This document shows, one piece after another, positions 1 through 7,554 of a stretch of DNA of 37,390 bases. Source of the DNA: RGIG7111 sp036839975 (GTDB lineage: Bacteria > Bacillota > Clostridia > Peptostreptococcales > Anaerovoracaceae); the NCBI GenBank assembly GCA_036839975.1, contig DAISVU010000015.1:1-37390 (forward strand), read 5' to 3'. The position numbers and the translations under genes were made by a program. Positions within the stretch are counted from its first letter, which is position 1, and every line of letters begins with the position of its first letter. The notes beneath the pieces are model-generated. The model was not told the origin of the DNA. It saw nothing but the letters and a program-made list of their open reading frames with translations, and searched no databases.

Positions 1-38
1 TCCCAAACCCTCTATGAAAACGGAAAGGAATTTTGCCT

Positions 39-368
39 ATGGAAAATAGAAAAAGAAATATACAGATTAAATTTCGTGTTACGGAAGAAGAACGCACTTT
101 GATAGAAGAAAAGATGAAACAGGTGCCTACAAGCAATATGGAAGCGTGCCTTCGGAAAATGGCGATAGATGGATATATCATTCAGATTGACCACAGTGAT
201 ATAAAGAAAATGATGGCTGAACTTCAAAAAATCGGTGTCAACATCAATCAGATTGCAAAAAGAGCAAATGCGACGGGAAATGTGTATCAGGAAGATATAG
301 AAGAAATCAAAGGAGCATTAAAAGAAATATGGCGGTTACAAAGATTAAGCCTATTAAAAGCACACTGA
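39..368 (+). CDS. mobC: MobC-like mobilisation (relaxosome accessory) protein, copy 1
   Basis: This 109-residue protein looks like the small MobC/relaxosome proteins encoded just upstream of the relaxase in Clostridia integrative conjugative elements. In that family the protein binds oriT and helps the relaxase load. The N-terminus has the typical basic start and the run FRVTEEER, followed by a helical, charged body with a conserved-looking stretch GVNINQIAKRAN. The start is set at the ATG at 39 because AAGGAA lies eight bases upstream; an in-frame TTG at 33 is less well placed. The gene overlaps the relaxase start by 40 bases, the usual arrangement. The bases before it (1-30) resemble those before the second mobC copy at 5657, so an oriT probably lies just outside the window. 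It looks intact, but its partner relaxase is not. Confidence 0.85.
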   Translation: MENRKRNIQIKFRVTEEERTLIEEKMKQVPTSNMEACLRKMAIDGYIIQIDHSDIKKMMAELQKIGVNINQIAKRANATGNVYQEDIEEIKGALKEIWRLQRLSLLKAH

Positions 369-511
369 AAAAAGCTATTGAATATATCCAAAATCCTGAT
401 AAAACCGATGACAAAATGCTCGTATCTTCTTTCGGATGCAGCTATGAAACCGCAGATATTGAATTTGCATTTACGCTTTCACAGGCACTCGATAAAGGAA
501 ACAATTTAGGC
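329..511 (+). pseudogene. relaxase (MobA/MobL-type), N-terminal fragment
   Basis: The first 60 or so codons are a clear relaxase N-terminus of the type found in Clostridia conjugative elements: MAVTKIKPIKSTLKKAIEY, then NPDKT and SSFGCSYETADIEF. These relaxases nick oriT and pilot the strand during transfer. The match to the family stops near codon 60 (after DKGNNLG), before the histidine motifs expected in the catalytic domain. The reading frame stays open to 688, but from about 569 it encodes topoisomerase III sequence instead. The relaxase is therefore cut off by a deletion or recombination and cannot work. The C-terminal half of a similar relaxase is found on the other strand at 3306-4090. 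Confidence 0.8.
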
Positions 512-568
512 CATGACCGTTTTTTCTACAGGTGCAAGTCCTTCCTTTCCTCCAACTACAAGCTCACA

Positions 569-1490
569 AAGGGAAAGGCGGATTGGCTCATTGGGATCAA
601 CGCAACACGCCTGTTCTCCTGCCTTTATCGTCATACTTTTGAATGTGGGTCGTGTACAGAGACCAACCTTAAAAATGCTGGTAGATAGAGAGGCGGCGAT
701 TACGGGCTTTAGGAAAGAACCGTACTATCATGTACACCTCAGTTTAGACAGTGCGTAAGCAATAAGCGGGAGATGCAGAAGCGAAAAAGATAAAGGCAGC
801 CTGTGAAAAATCTCAGGCTGTTTGCATTTCCGTAAAAAAGGAAAAGAAAACCGTTGCACCGCCGAAGCTCTTTAACCTAACATCCTTACAGCGGGAGGCA
901 AACAAAATTTACGGTTATACGGCAAAGCAGACGCTTGATCTGGCGCAGGCTCTTTATGAAAAAAGGCTTTTAACCTATCCCAGAACGGACAGCAGTTTCC
1001 TGACGGACGATATGGGAGAAACGGCAGAAAAGATCGTTATGATTTTTTGCGAAAAATTTCCCTTTATGCAGGGCAAAGCACTGACGCCGGAAATTTCCCG
1101 GCTGCTTGACAACAAAAATGTATCTGATCACCATGCCATTATCCCCACGATGGAGCTTGCAAAAGTCGATTCCGACACACTCCCAGAGAGTGAATGGAAT
1201 ATCCTCTACCATGTGGGGATAAGGCTCCTGATGGCGCCGCTTCTTCCCATATTTACGAAGCGGTCACGGAGGTATTCTCCTGTGCCGGTTATGAATTTAC
1301 GGCAACGGGGAAAACGGTGCTTTCAGAGGGATGGAAAAGACTTGAAAAGCGTTTCCGGGTGTCGGTCAAAAAGAAGCTGGATGCCGAGGACGACGAGGCG
1401 GTTTTAGTGATTCCCGACTTTAGCGAGCGACAGAGTTTTTATGCTTCGCCCGTCAAGGTTACGGAGCATGAAACAAAGCCGCCCAAAGCT
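569..1490 (+). pseudogene. topB: DNA topoisomerase III (TopB-like) remnant, several frameshifts
   Basis: Pieces of a conjugative-element topoisomerase III appear in order but in changing frames. ADWLIGINATRLFS is in the frame of the upstream relaxase. NVGRVQRPTLKMLVDREA follows in the next frame, to a stop near 758. A third frame carries TLDLAQALYEK, the active-site segment LTYPRTDSSF (catalytic Tyr codon 976-978) and SDHHAIIPT. Near 1225 the frame changes again to HIYEAVTEVF and GKTVLSEGWKRLEKRF. The N-terminal Toprim domain is missing and the C-terminus is lost near 1490. In ICEs this enzyme relieves strand tangling during transfer. The order and motifs make the identity secure; the gene is dead. 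Confidence 0.85.
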
Positions 1491-1750
1491 CTCTTGAAAC
1501 CATACGCTCTGCTGCCACGGAAATCATCAATTCCGATGATGAAAAGATTGCGGAGCTGCAAAAAGATCAGGAGAAAGGACAAGAACAAACGAAGAAAACG
1601 CCTGCCCCTGAAAAAGACAGTTTTACGATTTATCAGCTCAAACATGAGGATGTAACCAATGATTATCGTTTTGAACCGTATGACCGCCTTCAGGCAGCAG
1701 GTCTTGCTGCTGATTCCGCTCATTACCCCCTGTTTATATGGACGACAGGT
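1490..1750 (+). pseudogene. YodL-domain (DUF4316-like) ICE protein fragment
   Basis: An open frame that follows the topoisomerase remnant reads FTIYQLKHEDVTNDYRFEPY and then DRLQAAGLAAD. This is the signature of the YodL/DUF4316 region found in large multi-domain proteins of Clostridia conjugative elements. It is preceded by a charged linker, EKIAELQKDQEKGQEQTKK. The function of the family is unknown. The match fades after about 1735; the frame stays open to 2107 but the rest is unrecognised and overlaps the flavodoxin gene on the other strand. No start codon or ribosome site belongs to it, so it is a fragment captured between the topB remnant and the flavodoxin. Confidence 0.65.
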
Positions 1751-1916
1751 GGAAATGTACGCTATGCAAAGCCGACTTTGTCTCAGGCTCCGGAGGCGAA
1801 ATATACCTTGTATTTTGCCACTTTCAGGGGCGGGAAAATATCAGGGCAAGGTGTTTATACCTTTAGCCTTATAACTGACAGTCCAATGCGTAACAAAGGA
1901 AACGCACCTACAAAAG

Positions 1917-1956
1917 ACGGGGCGCAGTGGCCAACTAATGGCTGCCGCGTCCCGTT
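1917..1956 (-). terminator. probable terminator after the flavodoxin gene
   Basis: An imperfect inverted repeat (outer arms ACGGG/CCCGT, several wobble pairs inside) lies 11 bases past the flavodoxin stop. On the minus strand it is followed by TCTTTT. It probably ends the minus-strand flavodoxin transcript. Confidence 0.45.
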
Positions 1957-1966
1957 ACTTTTGTTT

Positions 1967-2392
1967 TCATCCCAAGCGGTTGAAATACTCGTTGAGCATC
2001 AGATCTTCCTGCTTTTTAGACTGCTTGATGTGTACACAGGTGTGACAGGCATCTATTCCCCTCATTTGGTCTATCTTGGAGCTGACAATCATGTCCACTT
2101 TTTCTAAAGGGATGTTTTTGAGAAATTTCTTTACTGTAGGAGGCATCCTTGATCCCCAGACAGGCGAAACAAGAATGATACGATCCATGCTTTGAGGATT
2201 GCCCTCATAGCGCAGCTCAAGCTCCTTTTTTCCTTTTGCATAAGCCTGAAATTTGAAATATGCTTTGATTCCACTCCAGTCCACATCATCTTCAATGGCA
2301 TACGGGTGAAGGTGCAGACGACCGGCAATTTTCTCGGCAATTCTTTTGCAATTGCCGGTTCTTGTAAAATAATAAATTCCGATATTCATCAT
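1967..2392 (-). CDS. flavodoxin family protein
   Basis: A 141-residue flavodoxin-fold protein. The N-terminal strand and phosphate loop read IGIYYFTRTGNCKRIAEKI, matching the FMN-phosphate loop (T/S-x-T-G-x-T) of flavodoxins. A second strand, IILVSPVWGSRMPPTV, matches the FMN ring-binding region. Members shuttle electrons or act as small quinone or iron-sulfur reductases; the substrate cannot be read from sequence. The start codons ATG-ATG at 2390-2392 and 2387-2389 have AAGGAG just upstream. It lies 130 bases downstream of the split MarR gene, in the same direction, and is probably controlled with it. Between them an open frame from TTG 2489 (with AGAAAGGA upstream) encodes about 30 unrecognised residues and runs into the flavodoxin start. 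Confidence 0.8.
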   Translation of the reverse strand: MMNIGIYYFTRTGNCKRIAEKIAGRLHLHPYAIEDDVDWSGIKAYFKFQAYAKGKKELELRYEGNPQSMDRIILVSPVWGSRMPPTVKKFLKNIPLEKVDMIVSSKIDQMRGIDACHTCVHIKQSKKQEDLMLNEYFNRLG

Positions 2393-2521
2393 CAGTGCTC
2401 CTTTCTTTCTGATTGACGGTTTCTTTAAGGTAAAGAAGACCTGGTGCCACTCCTCGCAGCGTTTCTATTTTTTCGTGAATAGAAAGCAAATCCTTTCTCT
2501 GCGGGTTAGCCTTTACACAAG

Positions 2522-2947
2522 TTATGATTTAAAATCATTGAAGGCCAATAAATTATCTATAATTCTCTGATTCATGGTTCGGTATACAGCAATTTCCTCT
2601 TGACTTAGTCCCCAATAGCATTGCTCCTGCCAAAGCTTCAGCTGTTCATGAAGCTATGGTAGAAGCTCCCGAGAGGCGGAGGTAAGATAAAGTCCTTTGT
2701 AACGGCGATCTTCTTCGCGAATCTTTCTAATCAAAAGCTCTTTCGTTTCCAAGCCTTGAATAATATGTGTCACATTGCTTTTATCGGTTTGTAGGAATTT
2801 CTCTATAAAATTCTGGGCTGCGCCCGGTTTTTTTTCAAGAACCATTAAAACAACCATTTCCCGCCATGAAAAATCGATGCTTTGAAGCCTTTCATCTAGG
2901 GAGGCCTTTCCTAAACGATTTAGTATGCTGATATCACATATGAACAT
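2522..2947 (-). pseudogene. MarR-family transcriptional regulator split by an in-frame TAG
   Basis: The frame from ATG 2947 encodes a winged-helix MarR protein. A dimerisation helix comes first, then the recognition helix region KSNVTHIIQGLETKELL and the wing IREEDRRYKGLYLT. It meets TAG at 2654-2656 after 97 residues. The same frame then continues without a break for 43 codons (LHEQLKLWQEQ, EEIAVYRTMNQRIIDNLLAF) to TAA at 2522. This supplies the C-terminal dimerisation helix and brings the total to about 140 residues, the normal MarR length. The TAG is thus a recent point mutation, a readthrough codon, or a sequence error. AAGGGG seven bases upstream fixes the start at 2947; longer starts to 3001 would run through the operator palindrome. 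Confidence 0.8.
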
Positions 2948-2949
2948 AA

Positions 2950-3000
2950 TGCATCCCCTTGCACATAGTTGTATAATACAACTATGTGCAAGGGGATGCA
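2950..3000. promoter_or_regulatory. perfect 24-bp-arm palindrome, likely MarR operator
   Basis: Arms 2950-2973 and 2977-3000 are perfectly complementary around a TAA centre. The core TAGTTGTA-TAA-TACAACTA has the look of MarR operators (short AT-rich dyads). The palindrome sits three bases before the MarR start and its proximal arm also contains the AAGGGG ribosome site. Binding would block promoter or leader, and the RNA could fold over the ribosome site. That the dyad is a MarR operator is inference; the symmetry is seen directly. Confidence 0.7.
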
Positions 3001-3125
3001 AGGGGAATTTAATCTTTTTGATTACTCAAATTTAATTCATGTATGCTCAACAAATAGTTGTTAAAACGTTGGCTCTAAACCGAGGCTCCAATATGCACCT
3101 TGAAAAATCAATAGTACCATCGAAC

Positions 3126-3305
3126 CTATTGTTGTGCTCTTAAGTTTCGTGGTGATGAGTCTGAGTCTAATTTATTTGCAAGACTAAAAATCTGTTCAAC
3201 CTCGATCTTATCCACGGAATCGCAGTGCTCGACCTTTTTGTCTGCACTCAGATCCTTTTTAGGTCTGGCCCCGGAAAGACGGATGCAAAGAGAATGTGCC
3301 GCAAA
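3126..3305 (-). other. unidentified coding remnant downstream of relaxase fragment
   Basis: A minus-strand frame ending at TAG 3126 reads KKDLSADKKVEHCDSVDKIE and then VEQIFSLANKLDS. It has the composition of real protein but no start. I do not recognise the family. It may be the tail of another mobilisation gene joined to the relaxase fragment by deletion. The stretch 3001-3125 shows nothing I can name. Confidence 0.35.
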
Positions 3306-4090
3306 TCAGCCATACAAGAAAATAATGTGTGTGCTTTCATGTTCCGTCCGGTACTTTGCGGGGTCTCTCGCATTGCGGGACGCCGCATAGACCGGCCTTG
3401 TCTTTTGGTAGGTGGTGACGTTCTTGATAAGCCCCGCCATATTATTTAGATGCTTTTCCACGCCCTTTAGTTCTTCTGCTGTCTGTTCGCTGGCCGTTGT
3501 GATCTCCGCAATCCGGGCGGTCAATTCCGTGTACTGCTTGATCTTGTGTTCCGTCAGGAAGTTCATTGTCCGGGCGACCTGCTTCAGATTATGGATCTTC
3601 GCCCAATGCTCATAGCCCGCCGATTGCTGCGCCTTGACGCTGTTTTCAATATCGATCAGCAAAGACACGCCGCTTCGATCCTGTTCTGGTGGCTTTACAG
3701 TATGGTTCTTTGTTCCGGCAATTCGCGCCTTGATAGCTTCCTCTGTGTACTCTGCACCTAATGTTTTCAAGCGGGTAAACCGTTCCTGCTCCGGGGCATG
3801 GCAGGAAATGTATTTGCTATGTTTGATCTCGTAACCTGCCGCCTGCAGGCGGGATAGCAATTCCTCAAAATCCGGTACCTGCGGAATGAGAGAATCCACG
3901 GTAAGTTTCAGCTTGTCCCTGCTTTTTCCGCCTTGTATTCAAGATAGCTTTTACCCTTGCGGCCTTTCTCCGGCACTACGACGGGAAGGCCATTTTCCCG
4001 GCACAGTCTGTCGCTTACATTCCGTATGCCATAGTAGCTGCGCCGGTTGGAAACGTACTTGTGATGATCCATGAAATTGACGGCGCAGAG
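3306..4090 (-). pseudogene. relaxase (MobA/MobL-type), C-terminal part, frameshifted
   Basis: This is the 3' exon side of a group II intron and encodes the middle and C-terminal region of a Clostridia ICE relaxase. The first part (4090-3908) reads CAVNFMDHHKYVSNRRSYY, then RLCRENGLPVV and KGKSYLEYKAEKAGTS, and ends at a TGA at 3908-3910. The next frame continues the same protein: DKLKLTVDSLIPQVPDFEEL, EEAIKARIAGTKNHT, AKIHNLKQVARTMNFLTEHK, ending at a stop at 3306. The break is a small deletion; an expected repeat of GGGACAAGCTG there suggests slippage. The far C-terminus is also lost. In the complete gene this protein nicks oriT; the matching mobC fragment and oriT lie upstream at 5403-5885. 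Confidence 0.8.
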
Positions 4091-4189
4091 TAGGCTAAGT
4101 ATCTAACGCCTTGCATTATTTCTAATGTAGGTTTTCAGATACTCGCCCCCAAACCGTATGTACACCTCTCGATGTATACGGCTTTCCAT

Positions 4190-4406
4190 TTATTCTTCGT
4201 TTGAATCATTAATTTTTTCAAAACATTCATTACAAACTACTAGTGTTTTTCTATTAATGCTTTTCATAAAAACATTCCAAGCATATTCATCAGTTAAATC
4301 TTTAAGCTTTTTTACTTGATACACTTTTAAATTATTTGTTTCTTTCCCACACCATTCACACTTATTATTTTTTAATCTTAAACCTAGCGTTGGTTTTTTA
4401 AGACTT
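4190..4406 (-). pseudogene. group II intron protein, C-terminal HNH endonuclease fragment
   Basis: The frame ending at TAA 4190 encodes LKNNKCEWCGKETNNLKVYQ and later LVVCNECFEKIND, with two CxxC pairs. This matches the HNH DNA-endonuclease domain that ends group II intron-encoded proteins of the Ll.LtrB class. In such proteins it cuts the second target strand. Here the usual HxH part reads VYQVKKL, so a key histidine may be replaced. It is separated from its reverse transcriptase domain by an IS30-like piece, and the maturase (X) domain is gone. Confidence 0.75.
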
Positions 4407-4549
4407 GAATTTACAATCTAAGTGCAACAAATAAATAATGCCCCATAGTTCCGGTACAATGGTGTTTGCAAAGACATCCACATATCAGGAGCCACTATGA
4501 GTCATTACAAACATATTACACCGGAAGAACGAGAAAAGATACTTGTTTT
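4407..4549 (+). mobile_element. left end of an IS30-family-like insertion sequence
   Basis: The start ACAATCTAAGTGCAACAAAT-like tract, then a leader with CAGGAG and ATG at 4497, followed by MSHYKHITPEEREKIL, matches the terminal repeat and first transposase codons of IS30-family elements. Only about 17 codons remain before the sequence returns to the intron reverse transcriptase on the other strand near 4550. The rest of the IS and several hundred bases of intron ORF were removed together. The exact IS end is uncertain by a few bases. Confidence 0.6.
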
Positions 4550-5345
4550 GCTTTCTTTTATTACCTTTATCAAAGCTTCCCTTGTAAATTTTCATATATT
4601 TGTCAAACTTATCTAAGTAAATATTTGAAAGTATAGGACTTATTATTGACCCTTGTGGCATTCCACTGTAGCTATTGTGGTATTGGTTTTGTTCCATGTA
4701 TCCAGCTTTAAGAAACTTTCTTATTAACCTTAAAAATCTTTCATCGTCAATACGCTTGGATAGAATGTCTATCATAATGTTATGGTCTATATTATCAAAG
4801 AAACCTTTAATGTCTCCTTCAACGAACCATTTACATCTTACAAATCTATTTTGAATTTGTCTTAAAGCGGTATGACAACTTCTATTATCTCTAAAGCCAT
4901 AAGATGTGTCCTCAAAGCTTTCATCATAGATAAAATTTAATAACATTCTGCATACTTCCTGTACTGGTTTATCATCAATACTTGGTATGCCTAATGGTCT
5001 TAATTTTCCGTTTTTCTTTGGAATATAGACTCTTTTTGTTGGTGTGGGTGAGTAACTTTCATCTTTTAGTGAATCAATGATTTTGTTAATTCTTTCTAAG
5101 CTCATTGCACTTATTGTTTGATTATCTATACCTTTAGTCATATTCCCTGTGTTAGCATAAATATTTTGGTATGCTTGTAAGAACAGGTCTATATTGTAAA
5201 AGTTACGATACAATCTTTTGTAAGTGTAATTTTCTTCCTTTGAATGTTTTCTCAAACTAACCAATACATTGTTGGGATTTCTCATAGTGTCTCTCGCACC
5301 TTCCTTTCCTCTGAATTGAATGAATAAACTGCCTTCCTTCACCAT
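4550..5345 (-). pseudogene. ltrA: group II intron reverse transcriptase, N-terminal part, catalytic site lost
   Basis: About 260 residues of a group II intron-encoded reverse transcriptase. Visible blocks are KGIDNQTISAMS, RVYIPKKNGKLRPLGIPSID (RT1-2), SYGFRDNRSCHTAL, VEGDIKGFFDNIDH (RT3, first catalytic Asp) and GMPQGSIISPILSNIYLDKF (RT4). The protein then runs into IS30-like DNA before RT5, so the YADD box, thumb, maturase and endonuclease parts are missing in this piece. The ATG at 5345 has weak context; ATG at 5285 (MRNPNNVLV) is an alternative start. Such proteins splice and retrotranspose their intron; this one cannot polymerise. Confidence 0.85.
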
Positions 5346-5402
5346 GTGAGAGTCATTACCTCTCTCGGATTACTACGAAGGCTCCGTTACCATATCAGAT
5401 AT

Positions 5403-5657
5403 TCAGGTTCTTAAAACCATAGCAATTTTTTTGCTTTTTGACTTAGATAATCTCCATTTAGATCGAAGTAAAAAGCAACGTTGATTGTCGGATATGCTTT
5501 TCATCCCTTCATGCTTATACAAGCGGATTGAGTGTAAAGTTTTGCCTAATGCTGCCATATTTCGGGTAGGTATTTGCTTCATTTTTTCTTGAATCAAGGC
5601 ATATTCTTCTTCCGTTACCCGGAATTTGACTTGTACTGTTCTTTTCCTGCCATTCAT
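5403..5657 (-). pseudogene. mobC: MobC-like protein, copy 2, N-terminal fragment
   Basis: Starts at ATG 5657 behind AAAGGAGCG. The first 33 or so residues (MNGRKRTVQVKFRVTEEEYA, QEKMKQIPTRNM) are clearly homologous to the mobC at 39. After that the frame continues for about 50 codons of unrelated, lysine/serine-rich sequence that is probably translated intron or junction DNA. The remainder of mobC, the relaxase N-terminus and the intron's 5' part are all missing at this point, so one deletion near 5560 probably removed them together. It is the first gene after the oriT-like region at 5690-5885. Confidence 0.75.
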
Positions 5658-5689
5658 TCCGACGCTCCTTTCAGTTTAAAGGGTTTGGG

Positions 5690-5885
5690 ACACTTCCCAA
5701 GGGTCTACCCCAGCAGGCTTTAGCCTGCGAGGGTAGACCCTTTTGCCGGGGCAAAAGACAAAAGTGGGAACCCGCTTCCTATACTTGCTATTCCACTTAT
5801 CCCTTAATTTCTACAACAACGGAAATTTACTTTTTGCCAAACATTGCAAAAAAGAAACGCTACAGCTTTTATAACTGCAACGTTT
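5690..5885 (-). other. oriT-like region with nested hairpins upstream of mobC copy 2
   Basis: Between the AraC gene and mobC lies a structured non-coding block. Arms AAGGGTCTACCC (5699-5710) and GGGTAGACCCTT (5731-5742) enclose a second stem, GCAGGCT/AGCCTGC (5713-5728). A third perfect hairpin CTTTTGCC-GG-GGCAAAAG lies at 5740-5757. The adjoining 5784-5882 (GGGATAAGTGGAATAGCAAG on the minus strand) recurs at 19442-19541 in the opposite orientation. Position directly before mobC-relaxase and the dense dyads point to the transfer origin of the element; the nick site itself is not identified. 5886-6052 holds only the AraC tail region and a small hairpin at 5998-6019. Confidence 0.6.
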
Positions 5886-6052
5886 CAAATCTTTTTCGTT
5901 CATTCCATCGAGAATGATATCGAATTGGTATCGCTGAGCACTTAGAGCGACAGATTTTGTGAGAAAAGAATTGTTAACAAACATATCCGATTCTGTAGCA
6001 AGTTTATTAGGAAACTTGCAGACCGGAAATCGTCCAGGGATACGACCATAAG

Positions 6053-7027
6053 CTATGTGTTTGCTCTATATTCGCTTGGTGTCTTTTTATACTGTTTCTT
6101 AAAGGCTGCAGAAAACTTACTTGTATTGGCATATCCAAGTTTTTCTGCAATTTCGGCAATGGATAAACTATTGCCAGACAGCAAGACAAGCGAATGTTCC
6201 AATTTGCATTGTTGTATATATCTTCCAAGCGGGATACCATATACTTTTTTGAATAATTCTCGTAGTTTTGTTTGGCTCATAGCCGACATTTTACACAATT
6301 CTTCAATACTTGGAGGGCACATAGGTGTTTGCCGGATGACCTTACCCACATTTTTCAATATGTACAATTCATCTTGAGAAATAGTGAGATGGGTATTTTC
6401 GTAATTATGTTGCTGTTCTAACCAGTGCCTTTGAGATATTAACGACAAGATTTCAAGAGTCTTACTTTCATAGTATACCGCTGATGTAATTCCCTCTATC
6501 ATTTTCTCGCGTATCTGCACGAAAACCCTGGTTATTTCAGGGGTATTATAATCTTTATACGTCCACAAAAAAACATCTTCCCGTGAAAGGCCATTTTTAG
6601 GAAAAGCTGTGGCGATCTTATCGAAATATTCTCCATGGATAAGAATTGAAACATAGCAAATTGGCGTCATAGCATCATAAAGCACCCGTCCGCTGACAGG
6701 TCTATTGAGATATAAATTAACACCATGCTGGATAATGGATTTTTTCTTTCCATTTTGGATTAAAGTTACATTCCCGTTTTCTAAAAAATATAGTTTTACA
6801 AATTTTTTTAGAATGCAATACTTTCTCTCCATACTTATTTTAGGTGTCCAATTCGCGCAAGAAAGATACAGGCCTTCCCGCGGACTAATTTCGACTACGC
6901 CTCCTATTCCTGTATTCTCTTTTGGATTGAGTTTAAGAAATTCTGCCTTTTTTTCATGACAAAAACAGTAGTCTGATACAAAAAAGGATGCGTCACTTAT
7001 ATATTCATACTGTTTCGATGCGTTCAA
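6053..7027 (-). CDS. AraC-family transcriptional regulator, divergent from feoABC
   Basis: A 324-residue regulator. The last 100 residues carry the two helix-turn-helix motifs of AraC/XylS proteins: PPSIEELCKMSAMSQTKLRE, FKKVYGIPLGRYIQQCKLEH and IAEIAEKLGYANTSKFSAAF, ending FKKQYKKTPSEYR. The N-terminal two-thirds is a ligand-sensing region of no recognised type. The start is TTG 7027, chosen because GGAGGGAGG lies nine bases upstream and no good ATG exists nearby. It diverges from feoA across a 296-base gap that contains the AGTTAG-N6-CTAACT dyad. By analogy with YbtA-like AraC activators of iron uptake it may sense a siderophore or iron status; that is inference from neighbours. Confidence 0.85.
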   Translation of the reverse strand: MNASKQYEYISDASFFVSDYCFCHEKKAEFLKLNPKENTGIGGVVEISPREGLYLSCANWTPKISMERKYCILKKFVKLYFLENGNVTLIQNGKKKSIIQHGVNLYLNRPVSGRVLYDAMTPICYVSILIHGEYFDKIATAFPKNGLSREDVFLWTYKDYNTPEITRVFVQIREKMIEGITSAVYYESKTLEILSLISQRHWLEQQHNYENTHLTISQDELYILKNVGKVIRQTPMCPPSIEELCKMSAMSQTKLRELFKKVYGIPLGRYIQQCKLEHSLVLLSGNSLSIAEIAEKLGYANTSKFSAAFKKQYKKTPSEYRANT

Positions 7028-7215
7028 TTCGATCTACCTCCCTCCGCCTTGAATACTCCGTTTTATCAAATTATTCAACCCGAAATCAAGACATTACAAA
7101 GCGAGATGCCACAAATCCCTTGCTTTTCATACGACTTTTGCGAAATGGTAATAATTTTGAGCTTTTTCCCGTAAATTGACAGCATGATGATCCGATGATA
7201 CGTTAAAATTGAAAA

Positions 7216-7237
7216 TAAGTTAGCGATATCTAACTTA
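7216..7237. promoter_or_regulatory. dyad operator upstream of feoA
   Basis: TAAGTTAG-CGATAT-CTAACTTA is a perfect 8-bp-arm dyad in the AraC/feoA divergent region, about 87 bases before feoA. A possible -10 TATACA lies at 7243-7248. The core AGTTAG-N6-CTAACT recurs upstream of the ECF operon at 18305-18322. The symmetric form suggests a dimeric iron-dependent repressor (DtxR/Fur-like) rather than AraC; the binding protein is unknown. I see nothing else certain in 7028-7323. Confidence 0.65.
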
Positions 7238-7323
7238 TAGATTATACACTCATTGTCTCATATTATCAACGACTCTGGGCAAATAATTTGTAAAACTGTT
7301 TTAGCGTTAAGGAGGATATACCA

Positions 7324-7554
7324 ATGTTGACATTAGCTCAAGCCGAGGAGGGACGTGGCTATACCGTAAAAGACATAAATGGTGACGCAAGATTTATCAG
7401 CCGCATCACTTCTGTTGGTCTTACCACAGGCGCAATACTGAAAGTTGTACGTAATGTAAAACGTCTGCCTTTGCTGATTTATTCCCGCAATACGATGCTG
7501 GCAATCAACAAGCAGGAAGCTAACAACATTCATGTGGAGGTGAATGACAGATGA
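7324..7554 (+). CDS. feoA: FeoA, ferrous iron transport accessory protein
   Basis: A 76-residue SH3-like FeoA protein (LAQAEEGRGYTVKDINGDAR, GLTTGAILKVVRNVKRLPLL). FeoA proteins are small cytosolic partners of FeoB and are needed for ferrous iron import. The ATG is preceded by AAGGAGGATATACCA. Its stop overlaps the feoB start by four bases (ATGA type), so the two are translationally coupled. It is the first gene of feoA-feoB-feoC, and the dyad at 7216 lies in its promoter region. Confidence 0.9.
   Translation: MLTLAQAEEGRGYTVKDINGDARFISRITSVGLTTGAILKVVRNVKRLPLLIYSRNTMLAINKQEANNIHVEVNDR

Larger units (their letters stand above)
4091..5560 (-). mobile_element. degenerate group II intron inserted in the relaxase gene
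   Basis: The 3' end is recognisable on the minus strand. A domain V hairpin lies at 4151-4183 (AGCCGTATACA paired with TGTACATACGG), followed by a domain VI-like stem (GTATCT/AGATAC), and then relaxase coding sequence begins near 4090. Upstream of the reverse transcriptase, 5345-5395 carries the segment with CGTAGTAATCCGAG and CATGGTGAAGG that opens domain IV in such introns. No 5' intron start (GTGYG) or domain I is visible: the sequence runs directly into a mobC fragment near 5560. The intron has therefore lost its 5' half and also suffered an internal deletion with IS30-like DNA in its ORF. The 5' boundary is approximate. Confidence 0.75.

Noticed and set aside
2950..3000. Palindrome read as a terminator
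   Set aside because: No T-run follows on either strand, and it sits at a start codon with the ribosome site inside it.
7028..7323. Classical Fur box or riboswitch upstream of feoA
   Set aside because: No TGATAAT-type 7-1-7 match and no conserved riboswitch motif; only the AGTTAG dyad is convincing.
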